The notes under the pieces: model-generated
Seen by the model: only the letters and a program-made list of their open reading frames with translations
What the model was told of the DNA's origin: nothing
Databases searched by the model: none
Position numbers and translations under genes: made by a program
Assembly (NCBI GenBank): GCA_030425945.1
Contig: JAUHZL010000100.1
Location: 1-8,709, forward strand
DNA length: 8,709 nucleotides
Reading direction: 5' to 3'
Source of the DNA: Alphaproteobacteria bacterium
Lineage (GTDB): Bacteria; Pseudomonadota; Alphaproteobacteria; Rhodobacterales; Rhodobacteraceae
Shown: piece by piece, positions 1 to 5,776 of the stretch
Numbering within the stretch: the first letter of the stretch is position 1
Layout: the number at the start of each line of letters is the position of its first letter

Positions 1-1376
1 CCGGTTTCGTTGGTGATGAAGCCCTCGGGGTTCCAGCTGACCGCCTTCAGGACCTGCCAGACCCGCTTCGCGTTCTCGCGGCTCCAGAGCAGGTCGCGGC
101 GCTGCTCGATGATCGCGGCCGCGAGCGGGTTGAAGAAGCGGCGCCCGGGCAGTTCCATCGCGAAGGGCTCGGAGCGCCCGGTCTGGTTCAGATGATCGGT
201 TGCCGTCATCTCGAGCCGCACGGGCAGGTTGGCCCACGGGTGCTCGGAAAAGTTCTCGGCCAGCACCTCGGTGAACTCGGCGCGGTCCCCGGTCAGCGTC
301 AGCGGGATCGGAACGACCAGCGGTTCGCGCGGCTCGGGCGGCGTGGCGAGGCCGTAGATCCGGTCGGTCGCGGCCAGATCGAGGGTGAAGGTCGCCTCGC
401 CGCCGATCACGGCGAAATCGTCCGACGCCGAGAACGGCAGCCGCATCTCGCCGCCCTGCACGCGGCTGACCGGACCATCCACCGTGATGGTCGGGGCGTT
501 GTCCGGCAGCACGGTCACGTCATAGCCGCGCCCGCCGGGCCCTTCGACCTGAAGCCGACCGGAGCGCATCACGACCAGTTCCTGCGCCGGGTCCGTGCGG
601 GCCTCGCCCGCACCGTCGCTGACGCTTTCGGTGACCGACAGACGTCCGTCCGCCCCGTAGAGGCGCAGCGTGATCCGGGTGCCCTCCGGCACCGTGAACC
701 CGTCGGTGATCTCGTTCAGGTAGAGGCTCGGCCGCCCGGTGTAGGACGGCGGCTCGGCCCAGCCCTCCCAGGCCGGACCGATCGCCAGCGCGGGTCCGCC
801 GGCCCCCGGAAGAAGCCCGTCCTGCGACCGCCAGCCGGTACCGAAGAGGACCGCCATGACCACGCCGGTGGCCGCGATGTAGCGCAGCGCGTAGCGGTCG
901 CGGCGGGCAAGCCGCAGGTCGGGGCGCACCGGCCGGGCGGCGCGGGCGGCATCGGCGATCCGGCGCAGGTGGGCCCGCCACACGGCGCGGGCCTGCGGGT
1001 CGCCCTCGCCGATGGCCATCCGGTCGGCCAGCGTGCGAAGCGGGCGTCCGGGCGTTGCGGCGTCGAGGCGGTCTTCGGCCTCGGCCCGGCGGGGCCAGCG
1101 GAACGTCCGGATCCCGCGCGCGAGCGTTCCCAGCCCGGCGATGCCGACCGCAGCCGCGAGCCCGGTGCCCCAGTCTGGCCCGAGGCGCGAGGGGATCTCG
1201 AAGGCAGCGGCGGTCAGCGCGAGACCGGCGACGGTCCAGAGCGGCCAGAAGGCCTGGGCGGCCCGCTCGGCCACGAGACCGACGCGGGTCCAGAAGACAG
1301 GCCGCTCCAGCGCGGCCCGTGCGTTGTCCGGGGTGATCTCCGGGTCCTTGCGGCCCGTCGGGGGTCGTTCGGTCAT
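1..1376 (-). CDS. TIGR02302/DUF4175 family membrane protein, N-terminal part (cut by window edge)
   Basis: The reading frame starts at ATG 1376-1374 and stays open to the left edge, giving about 458 N-terminal residues of a family whose members usually have 800 or more, so roughly half is present. Three hydrophobic stretches that look like membrane spans lie near residues 41-60, 71-90 and 162-180. They are followed by a long soluble part containing PPSYTGRPSLYL (residues 209-220), the motif by which I recognise the TIGR02302/DUF4175 family of alphaproteobacteria. The molecular function of this family is not known; the layout suggests an inner-membrane protein with a large non-membrane portion. 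It is the last visible gene of the argH-lysA operon, 31 bp after the lysA stop. The start is chosen because GGAG (1385-1382) lies 5 nt upstream of the ATG. That SD is inside the 3' arm of a 7-bp hairpin. A rival frame starting at ATG 1401 is a shadow without family resemblance. Confidence 0.88.
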   Translation of the reverse strand, partial: MTERPPTGRKDPEITPDNARAALERPVFWTRVGLVAERAAQAFWPLWTVAGLALTAAAFEIPSRLGPDWGTGLAAAVGIAGLGTLARGIRTFRWPRRAEAEDRLDAATPGRPLRTLADRMAIGEGDPQARAVWRAHLRRIADAARAARPVRPDLRLARRDRYALRYIAATGVVMAVLFGTGWRSQDGLLPGAGGPALAIGPAWEGWAEPPSYTGRPSLYLNEITDGFTVPEGTRITLRLYGADGRLSVTESVSDGAGEARTDPAQELVVMRSGRLQVEGPGGRGYDVTVLPDNAPTITVDGPVSRVQGGEMRLPFSASDDFAVIGGEATFTLDLAATDRIYGLATPPEPREPLVVPIPLTLTGDRAEFTEVLAENFSEHPWANLPVRLEMTATDHLNQTGRSEPFAMELPGRRFFNPLAAAIIEQRRDLLWSRENAKRVWQVLKAVSWNPEGFITNET

Positions 1377-1380
1377 CCGC

Positions 1381-1398
1381 GCTCCGCGTCGGCGGAGC
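1381..1398 (-). promoter_or_regulatory. Hairpin covering the SD of the TIGR02302 gene
   Basis: GCTCCGC (1381-1387) and GCGGAGC (1392-1398) form a perfect 7-bp inverted repeat with a 4-nt loop in the 31-bp gap between lysA and the next gene. Read on the minus strand, the 3' arm contains GGAG, the only SD-like sequence, ending 5 nt before ATG 1376. No T-tract follows, so an intrinsic terminator is unlikely. I infer that the helix hides the SD unless a ribosome finishing lysA (stop at 1410-1408, 9 nt before the helix) opens it, which would couple the two translations. Confidence 0.5.
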
Positions 1399-1407
1399 CA
1401 TGCCCGC

Positions 1408-2676
1408 CTAAAGCCATTCGGGGATGGTATCGCGGGCGATGATTTCGTCAAACGTCGGGCGGGCGCGTATGACAGCGAAGTGATCGCCCTGAACCAGAAC
1501 CTCCGGGATCAGGGGGCGGGTGTTGTATTCGCTGGACATCACCGCGCCATAAGCCCCGGCCGAGCGGAAGGCGACCAGATCGCCCGACGCCATCGGCGGC
1601 AGCGCACGGCCCTTGGCGAAGGTGTCCCCCGATTCGCAGACCGGGCCGACGATGTCGTAGAGCTGCTGTTCGACGCCCGGTGCGGCCTCGGCCACCGGGA
1701 TGATGTCGTGCCACGCGCCGTACATCGCCGGGCGGACCAGGTCGTTCATCGCCCCGTCGAGGATGAGGAAGCGGGTGCCCTCGCCCTCCTTCACGTAGAT
1801 CACCTGCGAGACCATCAGCCCGGCATTGCCCGAGATCAGGCGGCCCGGCTCGATCTCGATCTCGCAGCCGAGGTGCCCCAGCGTGCGCGCGACGAGCTGG
1901 CCGTATTCCACAGGCAGCGGTGGCGCCTCGTTCGAGCGGGTATAGGGAATGCCCAGCCCGCCGCCGAGGTCGAGGCGGGTGATCTCGTGCCCCTCCGCGC
2001 GCAGGCGTTCGGTCAGGTCTGCGACCTTGAGATAGGCCTGCTCGAACGGCTCGAGCTGGGTCAGCTGGCTGCCGATATGGACGTCGATGCCGATGGCCCT
2101 CAGGCCGGGAAGCGCCGCGATGCGGGCATAGACCTCCGACGCGCGCGCGATCGGGATGCCGAACTTGTCGCCCTTGCGCCCGGTCGCGATCTTCTCGTGG
2201 GTCCGCGCATCGACGTCGGGGTTCACCCGCACCGTCACCGGCGCCACCGTGCCGAGGCTCAGGGCCACCTCGTTCAGGGCCTCCATCTCGGGCTCGGATT
2301 CGAGGTTGAACTGGCGGATGCCGCCTTCAAGCGCGGCGCGCATCTCGGTCCGGGTCTTGCCGACGCCCGAGAACACGATCCGCTCGCCCGGCACACCGGC
2401 GGCGCGGGCGCGGGCGTATTCGCCGCCCGACACCACGTCCATCCCGGCCCCGAGATCCCCCAGCAGCTTGAGCACGGCCTGGTTGCTGAGCGACTTCATC
2501 GCGAAGCACACCAGATGCGACGGGGCCCAGGACAGCGCCTCGTCGAACAGCCGGAAATGCCGGGTCAGGGTCGCGGCGGAATAGACGTAGAACGGCGTCC
2601 CGACGGTCCGGGCAATATCTGCAATCGCCACGTCCTCGGCGTGCAGCGCGCCGTCGCGGTAGAGGAAATGATCCAT
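1408..2676 (-). CDS. lysA: Diaminopimelate decarboxylase (LysA)
   Basis: This PLP enzyme of fold type III decarboxylates meso-2,6-diaminopimelate to L-lysine in the cytoplasm, the last step of lysine synthesis. The 422 residues match the usual length. Visible family motifs are the PLP-binding lysine in FAMKS (Lys61), HIGSQ (200-204), the phosphate-binding GGG (238-240), EPGR (276-279), the CESGD motif with the active-site Cys347 that comes from the partner subunit of the dimer, and GAYG followed by YN near residues 374-385. An N-terminal alanine-racemase-like barrel and a C-terminal beta domain are therefore complete. It lies 22 bp after the DUF2834 gene in the argH operon. The spacer before ATG 2676 is C/G-rich and has only a weak SD (GGGA about 13 nt upstream), so translation may depend partly on coupling to the upstream gene. 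Separation from dapF and attachment to argH is an arrangement I recall as usual in alphaproteobacteria. Confidence 0.97.
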   Translation of the reverse strand: MDHFLYRDGALHAEDVAIADIARTVGTPFYVYSAATLTRHFRLFDEALSWAPSHLVCFAMKSLSNQAVLKLLGDLGAGMDVVSGGEYARARAAGVPGERIVFSGVGKTRTEMRAALEGGIRQFNLESEPEMEALNEVALSLGTVAPVTVRVNPDVDARTHEKIATGRKGDKFGIPIARASEVYARIAALPGLRAIGIDVHIGSQLTQLEPFEQAYLKVADLTERLRAEGHEITRLDLGGGLGIPYTRSNEAPPLPVEYGQLVARTLGHLGCEIEIEPGRLISGNAGLMVSQVIYVKEGEGTRFLILDGAMNDLVRPAMYGAWHDIIPVAEAAPGVEQQLYDIVGPVCESGDTFAKGRALPPMASGDLVAFRSAGAYGAVMSSEYNTRPLIPEVLVQGDHFAVIRARPTFDEIIARDTIPEWL

Positions 2677-2698
2677 CGAGGTCGGGGTCCCGGGGGGC

Positions 2699-3016
2699 TC
2701 AGCGCACCGGCGCGGCGCGGAAGAAGAGGTAGAGCGGCAGGCCGCAGCTGACGCCGATCATGAAGGTCGCCGGGATCGCCAGCAGGGCGATCCAGTTCTT
2801 CCGGACGAGGGTCTCTGCCAGGATGAACACGGTGAGGGCCACCGCCGCGATGGTCAGGTCCCAGACCAGGCCCGAGGTCGCGTCATTGACGTGCCACGCG
2901 TCCACCATGTCCATGATCGACCAGGTGTTGGTCTGGAACCACGCGATGAAGTAGCCCATCGGATGGATGGCCCCCCAGACCGCGAGGCCGAGGTAGACAA
3001 GGCGGAGCGGCGTCAT
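2699..3016 (-). CDS. DUF2834 family small membrane protein
   Basis: The product is a 105-residue, very hydrophobic protein with three predicted membrane spans, at about residues 4-27, 49-69 and 74-99. Its sequence, including the aromatic-rich first helix with a GYFIAWF segment, resembles the DUF2834 family, whose biochemical role is unknown. I prefer ATG 3016: GGGA lies 7 nt upstream of it. An in-frame GTG at 3022 would be only about 2 nt from that SD and would overlap the end of the preceding gene. The start lies 2 bp after the TGA of the LptM-like lipoprotein gene and the stop 22 bp before lysA, so it is inside the operon. It may be a small inner-membrane accessory protein; nothing in the sequence tells what it binds. 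Family assignment is fairly confident, function unassigned. Confidence 0.85.
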   Translation of the reverse strand: MTPLRLVYLGLAVWGAIHPMGYFIAWFQTNTWSIMDMVDAWHVNDATSGLVWDLTIAAVALTVFILAETLVRKNWIALLAIPATFMIGVSCGLPLYLFFRAAPVR

Positions 3017-3018
3017 GG

Positions 3019-3138
3019 TCACTTCCCTTCGAAGAGGCCCGAAGGCGCGGTCTTGCCGGGCGCCGTCGGTGCGCCATCGGCGCCGCAGCCCGCAACGACA
3101 CCCAGCGTGACGACAAGCAGAAGAACCGTGCGGATCAT
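3019..3138 (-). CDS. Small LptM-like lipoprotein (39 aa)
   Basis: A 39-residue frame from ATG 3138-3136 to TGA 3021-3019 encodes a typical lipoprotein precursor: Arg3, a hydrophobic core (residues 5-15) and lipobox VAGC with the lipidated cysteine at Cys18, leaving a mature peptide of about 22 residues. The mature start CGADGAPTAPG resembles the short conserved segment of the LptM/YifL family (CGxxGPxxxP type). In E. coli lptM lies just upstream of dapF and close to lysA, and LptM assists disulfide maturation of the LPS translocon protein LptD. Here it also lies shortly upstream of lysA, so both motif and synteny agree, but the conserved Pro after Gly is displaced and identity is too short for certainty. 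GAAGG lies 8 nt before the start. The start overlaps the previous stop as ATGA, and the stop lies 2 bp before the DUF2834 start. Gly follows the lipidated Cys, compatible with outer-membrane sorting under the E. coli rule. Confidence 0.8.
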   Translation of the reverse strand: MIRTVLLLVVTLGVVAGCGADGAPTAPGKTAPSGLFEGK

Positions 3139-3299
3139 GGCGACACCTTCACGCCGAAGGCGCCCATGCGGATCGTGGCACTGTCCACCTGTGCCGTGCT
3201 GCCGGCGCCGAGGCTGACATCGGCCGACAGGCGCGGACGCTCGTCGCACCCGGCGAGCGAGGCCAGCGCCAGCGCGGTAAGGATCGTTCGGGACATCAT
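3135..3299 (-). CDS. Small lipoprotein of unknown function (54 aa)
   Basis: A 54-residue frame from ATG 3299-3297 to TGA 3137-3135 fills the gap between argH and the next lipoprotein. The product begins MMSRTILTALALASLAGC, a short n-region with Arg4, a hydrophobic stretch and a perfect LAGC lipobox with Cys18 as the lipidation site. The mature part (about 37 residues) starts CDERPRL and ends in a Gly/Val/Ser-rich tail. I recognise no family. The start is unusually well supported: a full-strength SD, GGAAGGAGG (3315-3307), ends 7 nt upstream inside the end of argH, and the ATG overlaps the argH TGA by 4 bp (ATGA). A second ATG immediately follows but is less well spaced. Asp at +2 and Glu at +3 after the lipidated Cys would favour inner-membrane retention under the E. 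coli Lol rule; whether the rule holds in this group is uncertain. Confidence 0.82.
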   Translation of the reverse strand: MMSRTILTALALASLAGCDERPRLSADVSLGAGSTAQVDSATIRMGAFGVKVSP

Positions 3300-4690
3300 G
3301 CCAGCGCCTCCTTCCAGCGGGCGATCTGCGCGTGCACCTGAACCGGAGCCGTTCCGCCATAGGAGGTGCGGCTGGCGACCGAGTTGTGCACGCCAAGCAC
3401 ATCATAGACGGCATTCGTGATCCCGCCATGCGCCGTGTGCATCTCGTCGAGGCTGAGGTCCTTCAGGTCACAGCCCTTGCCCTCGGCCAGCGCGACCAGC
3501 GCGCCGGTGACATGGTGCGCCTCGCGGAACGGCAGGCCCAGCTCGCGCACCAGCCAGTCGGCAAGGTCGGTTGCCGTCGAGAAGCCGGACGCCGCGGCGG
3601 CCTCCAGGGCGGGACGGTTCGCGGTCATGTCGCCGACCATGCCGGTCATCGCGGCCAGCGCCAGCATCAGCGTGTCGGCGGCGTCGAAGACCTGTTCCTT
3701 GTCCTCCTGCATGTCCTTCGAATAGGCCAGCGGCAGGCCCTTCATCACGGTCAGCAGGGCGATGTTCGCCCCGACGATCCGGCCGATCTTGGCGCGGATC
3801 AGTTCGGCGGCGTCGGGGTTCTTCTTCTGGGGCATGATCGAGGACCCCGTCGAGAACCGGTCCGACAGGGTCACGAAGCGGAACTGGGCCGAGGACCAGA
3901 TCACCAGCTCTTCCGCGAACCGGCTGAGATGCATCGCGCAGATCGAGGCCGCGGCGAGGAACTCGAGCGCGAAGTCCCGGTCGGACACCGCGTCGAGCGA
4001 ATTGGCCGCGGGACGGTCGAAGCCCAGCGCGTGCGCCGTCATCTCGCGGTCGATCGGGAACGAGGTTCCGGCCAGCGCCGCCGCCCCCAAGGGGCATTCG
4101 TTCATCCGGGTGCGGGCATCGGCAAAGCGCGAGCGGTCGCGGGCGAACATCTCGACATAGGCCATCATGTGATGGCCCCAGGTTACCGGCTGGGCGGTCT
4201 GGAGATGGGTGAACCCCGGCATGACCCAGTCCGCGCCCGCCTCGGCCTGCACCAGAAGGGCCCGCATCAGCGCGGTCAGCCCCTCGACGGCGGCGTCACA
4301 CTGGTCGCGCACCCAGAGCCGGAAATCGGTCGCCACCTGGTCGTTGCGCGAGCGCGCGGTGTGCAGGCGCCCGGCGGGTTCGCCGATGATCTCCTTCAGC
4401 CGCGCCTCGACGTTCATGTGGATGTCTTCCAGCGCCGTCGAGAAGGCGAAGCGCCCCTCCTTGATCTCTGACAAGACCGTGAGCAGCCCTTCCCGGATCG
4501 CGCCAGCATCGCTATCGCTCACGATACCCGTTGCGGCCAGCATCGCGGCATGGGCGCGCGAGCCTTCGATGTCCTGCGCGGCGAGCCGCTTGTCGAAGCC
4601 GATGGAGGCATTGATCGCCTCCATGATCGCATCGGGCCCGGCGGCGAACCGGCCGCCCCACATCGCGTTGGAAGAGGTTTTGTCGGACAT
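3296..4690 (-). CDS. argH: Argininosuccinate lyase (ArgH)
   Basis: The enzyme cleaves argininosuccinate to arginine and fumarate, the last step of arginine synthesis, in the cytoplasm as a homotetramer. The 464 residues are full length for the fumarase/aspartase superfamily. Visible motifs are WGGRF near the N-terminus (11-15), TARSRNDQ (111-118), THLQTAQP with His162, the superfamily signature GSSIMPQKKNPD (282-293) containing the serine of the flexible catalytic loop, and KDMQEDKEQ (325-333). The start is ATG 4690, with a GAAGG SD 6 nt upstream. It is the first gene of the minus-strand operon; its end carries the SD of the following lipoprotein gene and overlaps its start by 4 bp. It diverges from tlpA with 27 bp between start codons, so any promoter must reach into the tlpA coding region. 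I saw no convincing promoter hexamers there. Confidence 0.97.
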   Translation of the reverse strand: MSDKTSSNAMWGGRFAAGPDAIMEAINASIGFDKRLAAQDIEGSRAHAAMLAATGIVSDSDAGAIREGLLTVLSEIKEGRFAFSTALEDIHMNVEARLKEIIGEPAGRLHTARSRNDQVATDFRLWVRDQCDAAVEGLTALMRALLVQAEAGADWVMPGFTHLQTAQPVTWGHHMMAYVEMFARDRSRFADARTRMNECPLGAAALAGTSFPIDREMTAHALGFDRPAANSLDAVSDRDFALEFLAAASICAMHLSRFAEELVIWSSAQFRFVTLSDRFSTGSSIMPQKKNPDAAELIRAKIGRIVGANIALLTVMKGLPLAYSKDMQEDKEQVFDAADTLMLALAAMTGMVGDMTANRPALEAAAASGFSTATDLADWLVRELGLPFREAHHVTGALVALAEGKGCDLKDLSLDEMHTAHGGITNAVYDVLGVHNSVASRTSYGGTAPVQVHAQIARWKEALA

Positions 4691-4717
4691 GAGACCCTTC
4701 GTTCAGAGAGGACCGAG
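4691..4717. promoter_or_regulatory. 27-bp divergent argH/tlpA intergenic region with two back-to-back SDs
   Basis: The start codons of argH (minus) and tlpA (plus) are separated by only 27 bp. Within it GAAGG on the minus strand serves argH, and AGAGAGGA on the plus strand (about 4705-4712) serves tlpA. The space is too short for a normal sigma70-type promoter plus leader, so each promoter should lie inside the other gene's first codons and the two 5' ends should overlap as antisense RNA. The SDs are directly visible; the promoter placement is inference. Confidence 0.6.
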
Positions 4718-5305
4718 ATGACCCGCTGGATCGCTGCCGCCACCCTCGCGCTCGGTATCGTCGGAGCCGGTGTATACTGGGGCTTCGGCCCCGGCGCCAC
4801 CCCCGCAGCCGCGGCCGACTACAGCGCCGTCGAGGCGTTGCGCGACGGGCAGATGCGCAAGCTGATGTTCCACGCCGACCCGCAGCCGTTGCCCGACACG
4901 CCGTTCGAGACCGCCGAGGGCGGGACCCTGCGGCTGGCGGACTTCGCCGGGCGCTACACGCTGGTGAACTTCTGGGCGACATGGTGCGCGCCCTGCCGCC
5001 ACGAGATGCCGTCGCTGTCGCGGCTGCAGGAGGCGATGGGCGGTGACCGCTTCGCCGTCGTGACGATCGCCACCGGGCGCAACGCGCCGGAGGCCATCGC
5101 CCGCTTCTTCGACGAGATCGAGGTGACCAACCTGCCGCAGCATCGCGACGTCGGCGGCGCGTTGGCGCGTAAGATGGGGATTGCCGGCCTGCCGATCACG
5201 GTCCTGCTGGACCCCGAGGGCCGGGAAGTCGCCCGCCTGATCGGGGATGCCGAGTGGGACACCGACAGCGCAAAGGCCATCGTCGCCGCCCTGACCGCCG
5301 ACTGA
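4718..5305 (+). CDS. tlpA: TlpA-type thiol:disulfide oxidoreductase, membrane-anchored
   Basis: The 195-residue product has an N-terminal hydrophobic segment (about residues 4-23) that should anchor it in the inner membrane, an Ala/Pro linker, and a periplasmic thioredoxin-like domain from about residue 50. The redox motif is WCAPC (Cys90, Cys93), inside FWATWCAPC, with the cis-proline in GLPIT (Pro159). Such TlpA/ResA-like proteins act on exported thiols, mostly as reductants, for example for cytochrome c or copper-site assembly; the substrate here cannot be read from the sequence. ATG 4718 is chosen over the longer in-frame start at 4550 because the latter lies inside argH, encodes a shadow sequence and would bury the signal anchor; AGAGAGGA stands 5 nt upstream of 4718. 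It diverges from the argH-lptM-like-lysA operon and is followed after 75 bp by two more plus-strand genes. The symbol denotes the family, not a proven orthologue. Confidence 0.92.
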   Translation: MTRWIAAATLALGIVGAGVYWGFGPGATPAAAADYSAVEALRDGQMRKLMFHADPQPLPDTPFETAEGGTLRLADFAGRYTLVNFWATWCAPCRHEMPSLSRLQEAMGGDRFAVVTIATGRNAPEAIARFFDEIEVTNLPQHRDVGGALARKMGIAGLPITVLLDPEGREVARLIGDAEWDTDSAKAIVAALTAD

Positions 5306-5336
5306 GCCGCGCCCTGCCGTCACGTCGGCCTTGACG

Positions 5337-5370
5337 TCCCGCGCGCCGCTTGGCGTGATTTCGCGCGGGA
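5337..5370 (+). promoter_or_regulatory. 9-bp hairpin overlapping the SD of the 131-aa gene
   Basis: TCCCGCGCG (5337-5345) and CGCGCGGGA (5362-5370) are a perfect inverted repeat with a 16-nt loop in the 75-bp gap after tlpA. The right arm shares GGGA with the SD GGGAGGAG (5367-5374), which ends 6 nt before ATG 5381. There is no T-run after it, so a Rho-independent terminator is not evident. It may lower translation of the next gene or mark a processing or partial termination point; which of these is open. Confidence 0.4.
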
Positions 5371-5380
5371 GGAGACCGCC

Positions 5381-5776
5381 ATGCCGCTCTGGCTGCTGGC
5401 CACCATCGTCGTTGTCGGCCTTGCAGCGGTTGCGCTGCTGACGCACCTGCTCGGCTGGTCGCGGGCCCGCGCTTTCGTCGACGAGGCCGAAGCGATGCGC
5501 GCCTGGGATCGCGAATTCTCCGCCGATCCTGCGCGGCGGGCAGACCTGCTGCCGGGCGGTCACGCGGCTGTTGTCTACAGCGCACGCGGCACGGGGCTGG
5601 TCTGGACGATGGGCCTCGACAGCACGGCGCGCCCGCTGGCCGGGGCCAGGCTGCGGCAGACCCGGCGCGGTCTGACGATCCGCTTTCCCGACATGGCTGC
5701 ACCCTCGGTGACCTTGCCGCTCGCTCCGTCGGAACGGGACGACTGGCACCGCCGCCTTCAGGAGACCCTGACATGA
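5381..5776 (+). CDS. Hypothetical single-pass membrane protein (131 aa)
   Basis: I do not recognise this family. The product begins with a strong hydrophobic segment (residues 3-25) without a clear cleavage site or lipobox, so it is probably anchored in the membrane. About 105 residues follow: an Arg/Asp/Glu-rich helical stretch (26-55), then short segments likely to be beta strands (HAAVVYS, GLVWTMG, GLTIRFP) and an amphipathic C-terminal helix. This pattern would fit a small PH-like or barrel domain, which is only a guess. The start is supported by GGGAGGAG 6 nt upstream. Its TGA overlaps the ATG of the sterol desaturase family gene by 4 bp (ATGA), so the two are translationally coupled and probably work together. 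tlpA lies 75 bp upstream on the same strand and could share the transcript. Confidence 0.8.
   Translation: MPLWLLATIVVVGLAAVALLTHLLGWSRARAFVDEAEAMRAWDREFSADPARRADLLPGGHAAVVYSARGTGLVWTMGLDSTARPLAGARLRQTRRGLTIRFPDMAAPSVTLPLAPSERDDWHRRLQETLT

Noticed and set aside
1381..1398. Intrinsic terminator between lysA and the TIGR02302 gene
   Set aside because: No T-tract follows on the minus strand, and the downstream start is only a few bases away in the same operon.
192..1442. Plus-strand open frame of 416 codons, and minus-strand frame 1401-520
   Set aside because: Both overlap the TIGR02302 gene, whose translation has membrane spans and family motifs; the rivals have low-complexity Arg/Gly/Pro composition.
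1012..2751. Plus-strand open frame of 579 codons antisense to lysA and to the start of the TIGR02302 gene
   Set aside because: It is opposite a complete lysA with all motifs; its composition (Arg, Gly, Ala, His, Asp rich) is that of a high-GC shadow frame, and no domain is recognisable.
3017..3022. GTG 3022 as the start of the DUF2834 gene
   Set aside because: The SD would be only about 2 nt away; ATG 3016 has normal spacing.
3332..4471. Plus-strand open frame of 379 codons opposite argH
   Set aside because: argH is complete on the other strand with the GSSIMPQKKNP signature; the antisense product has shadow composition.
4550..4717. Upstream extension of tlpA to ATG 4550
   Set aside because: It would overlap the argH start region, lacks an SD and would place the membrane anchor internally.
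5337..5370. Intrinsic terminator after tlpA
   Set aside because: The stem is strong, but the loop is long, there is no T-tract, and the right arm runs into the next SD.
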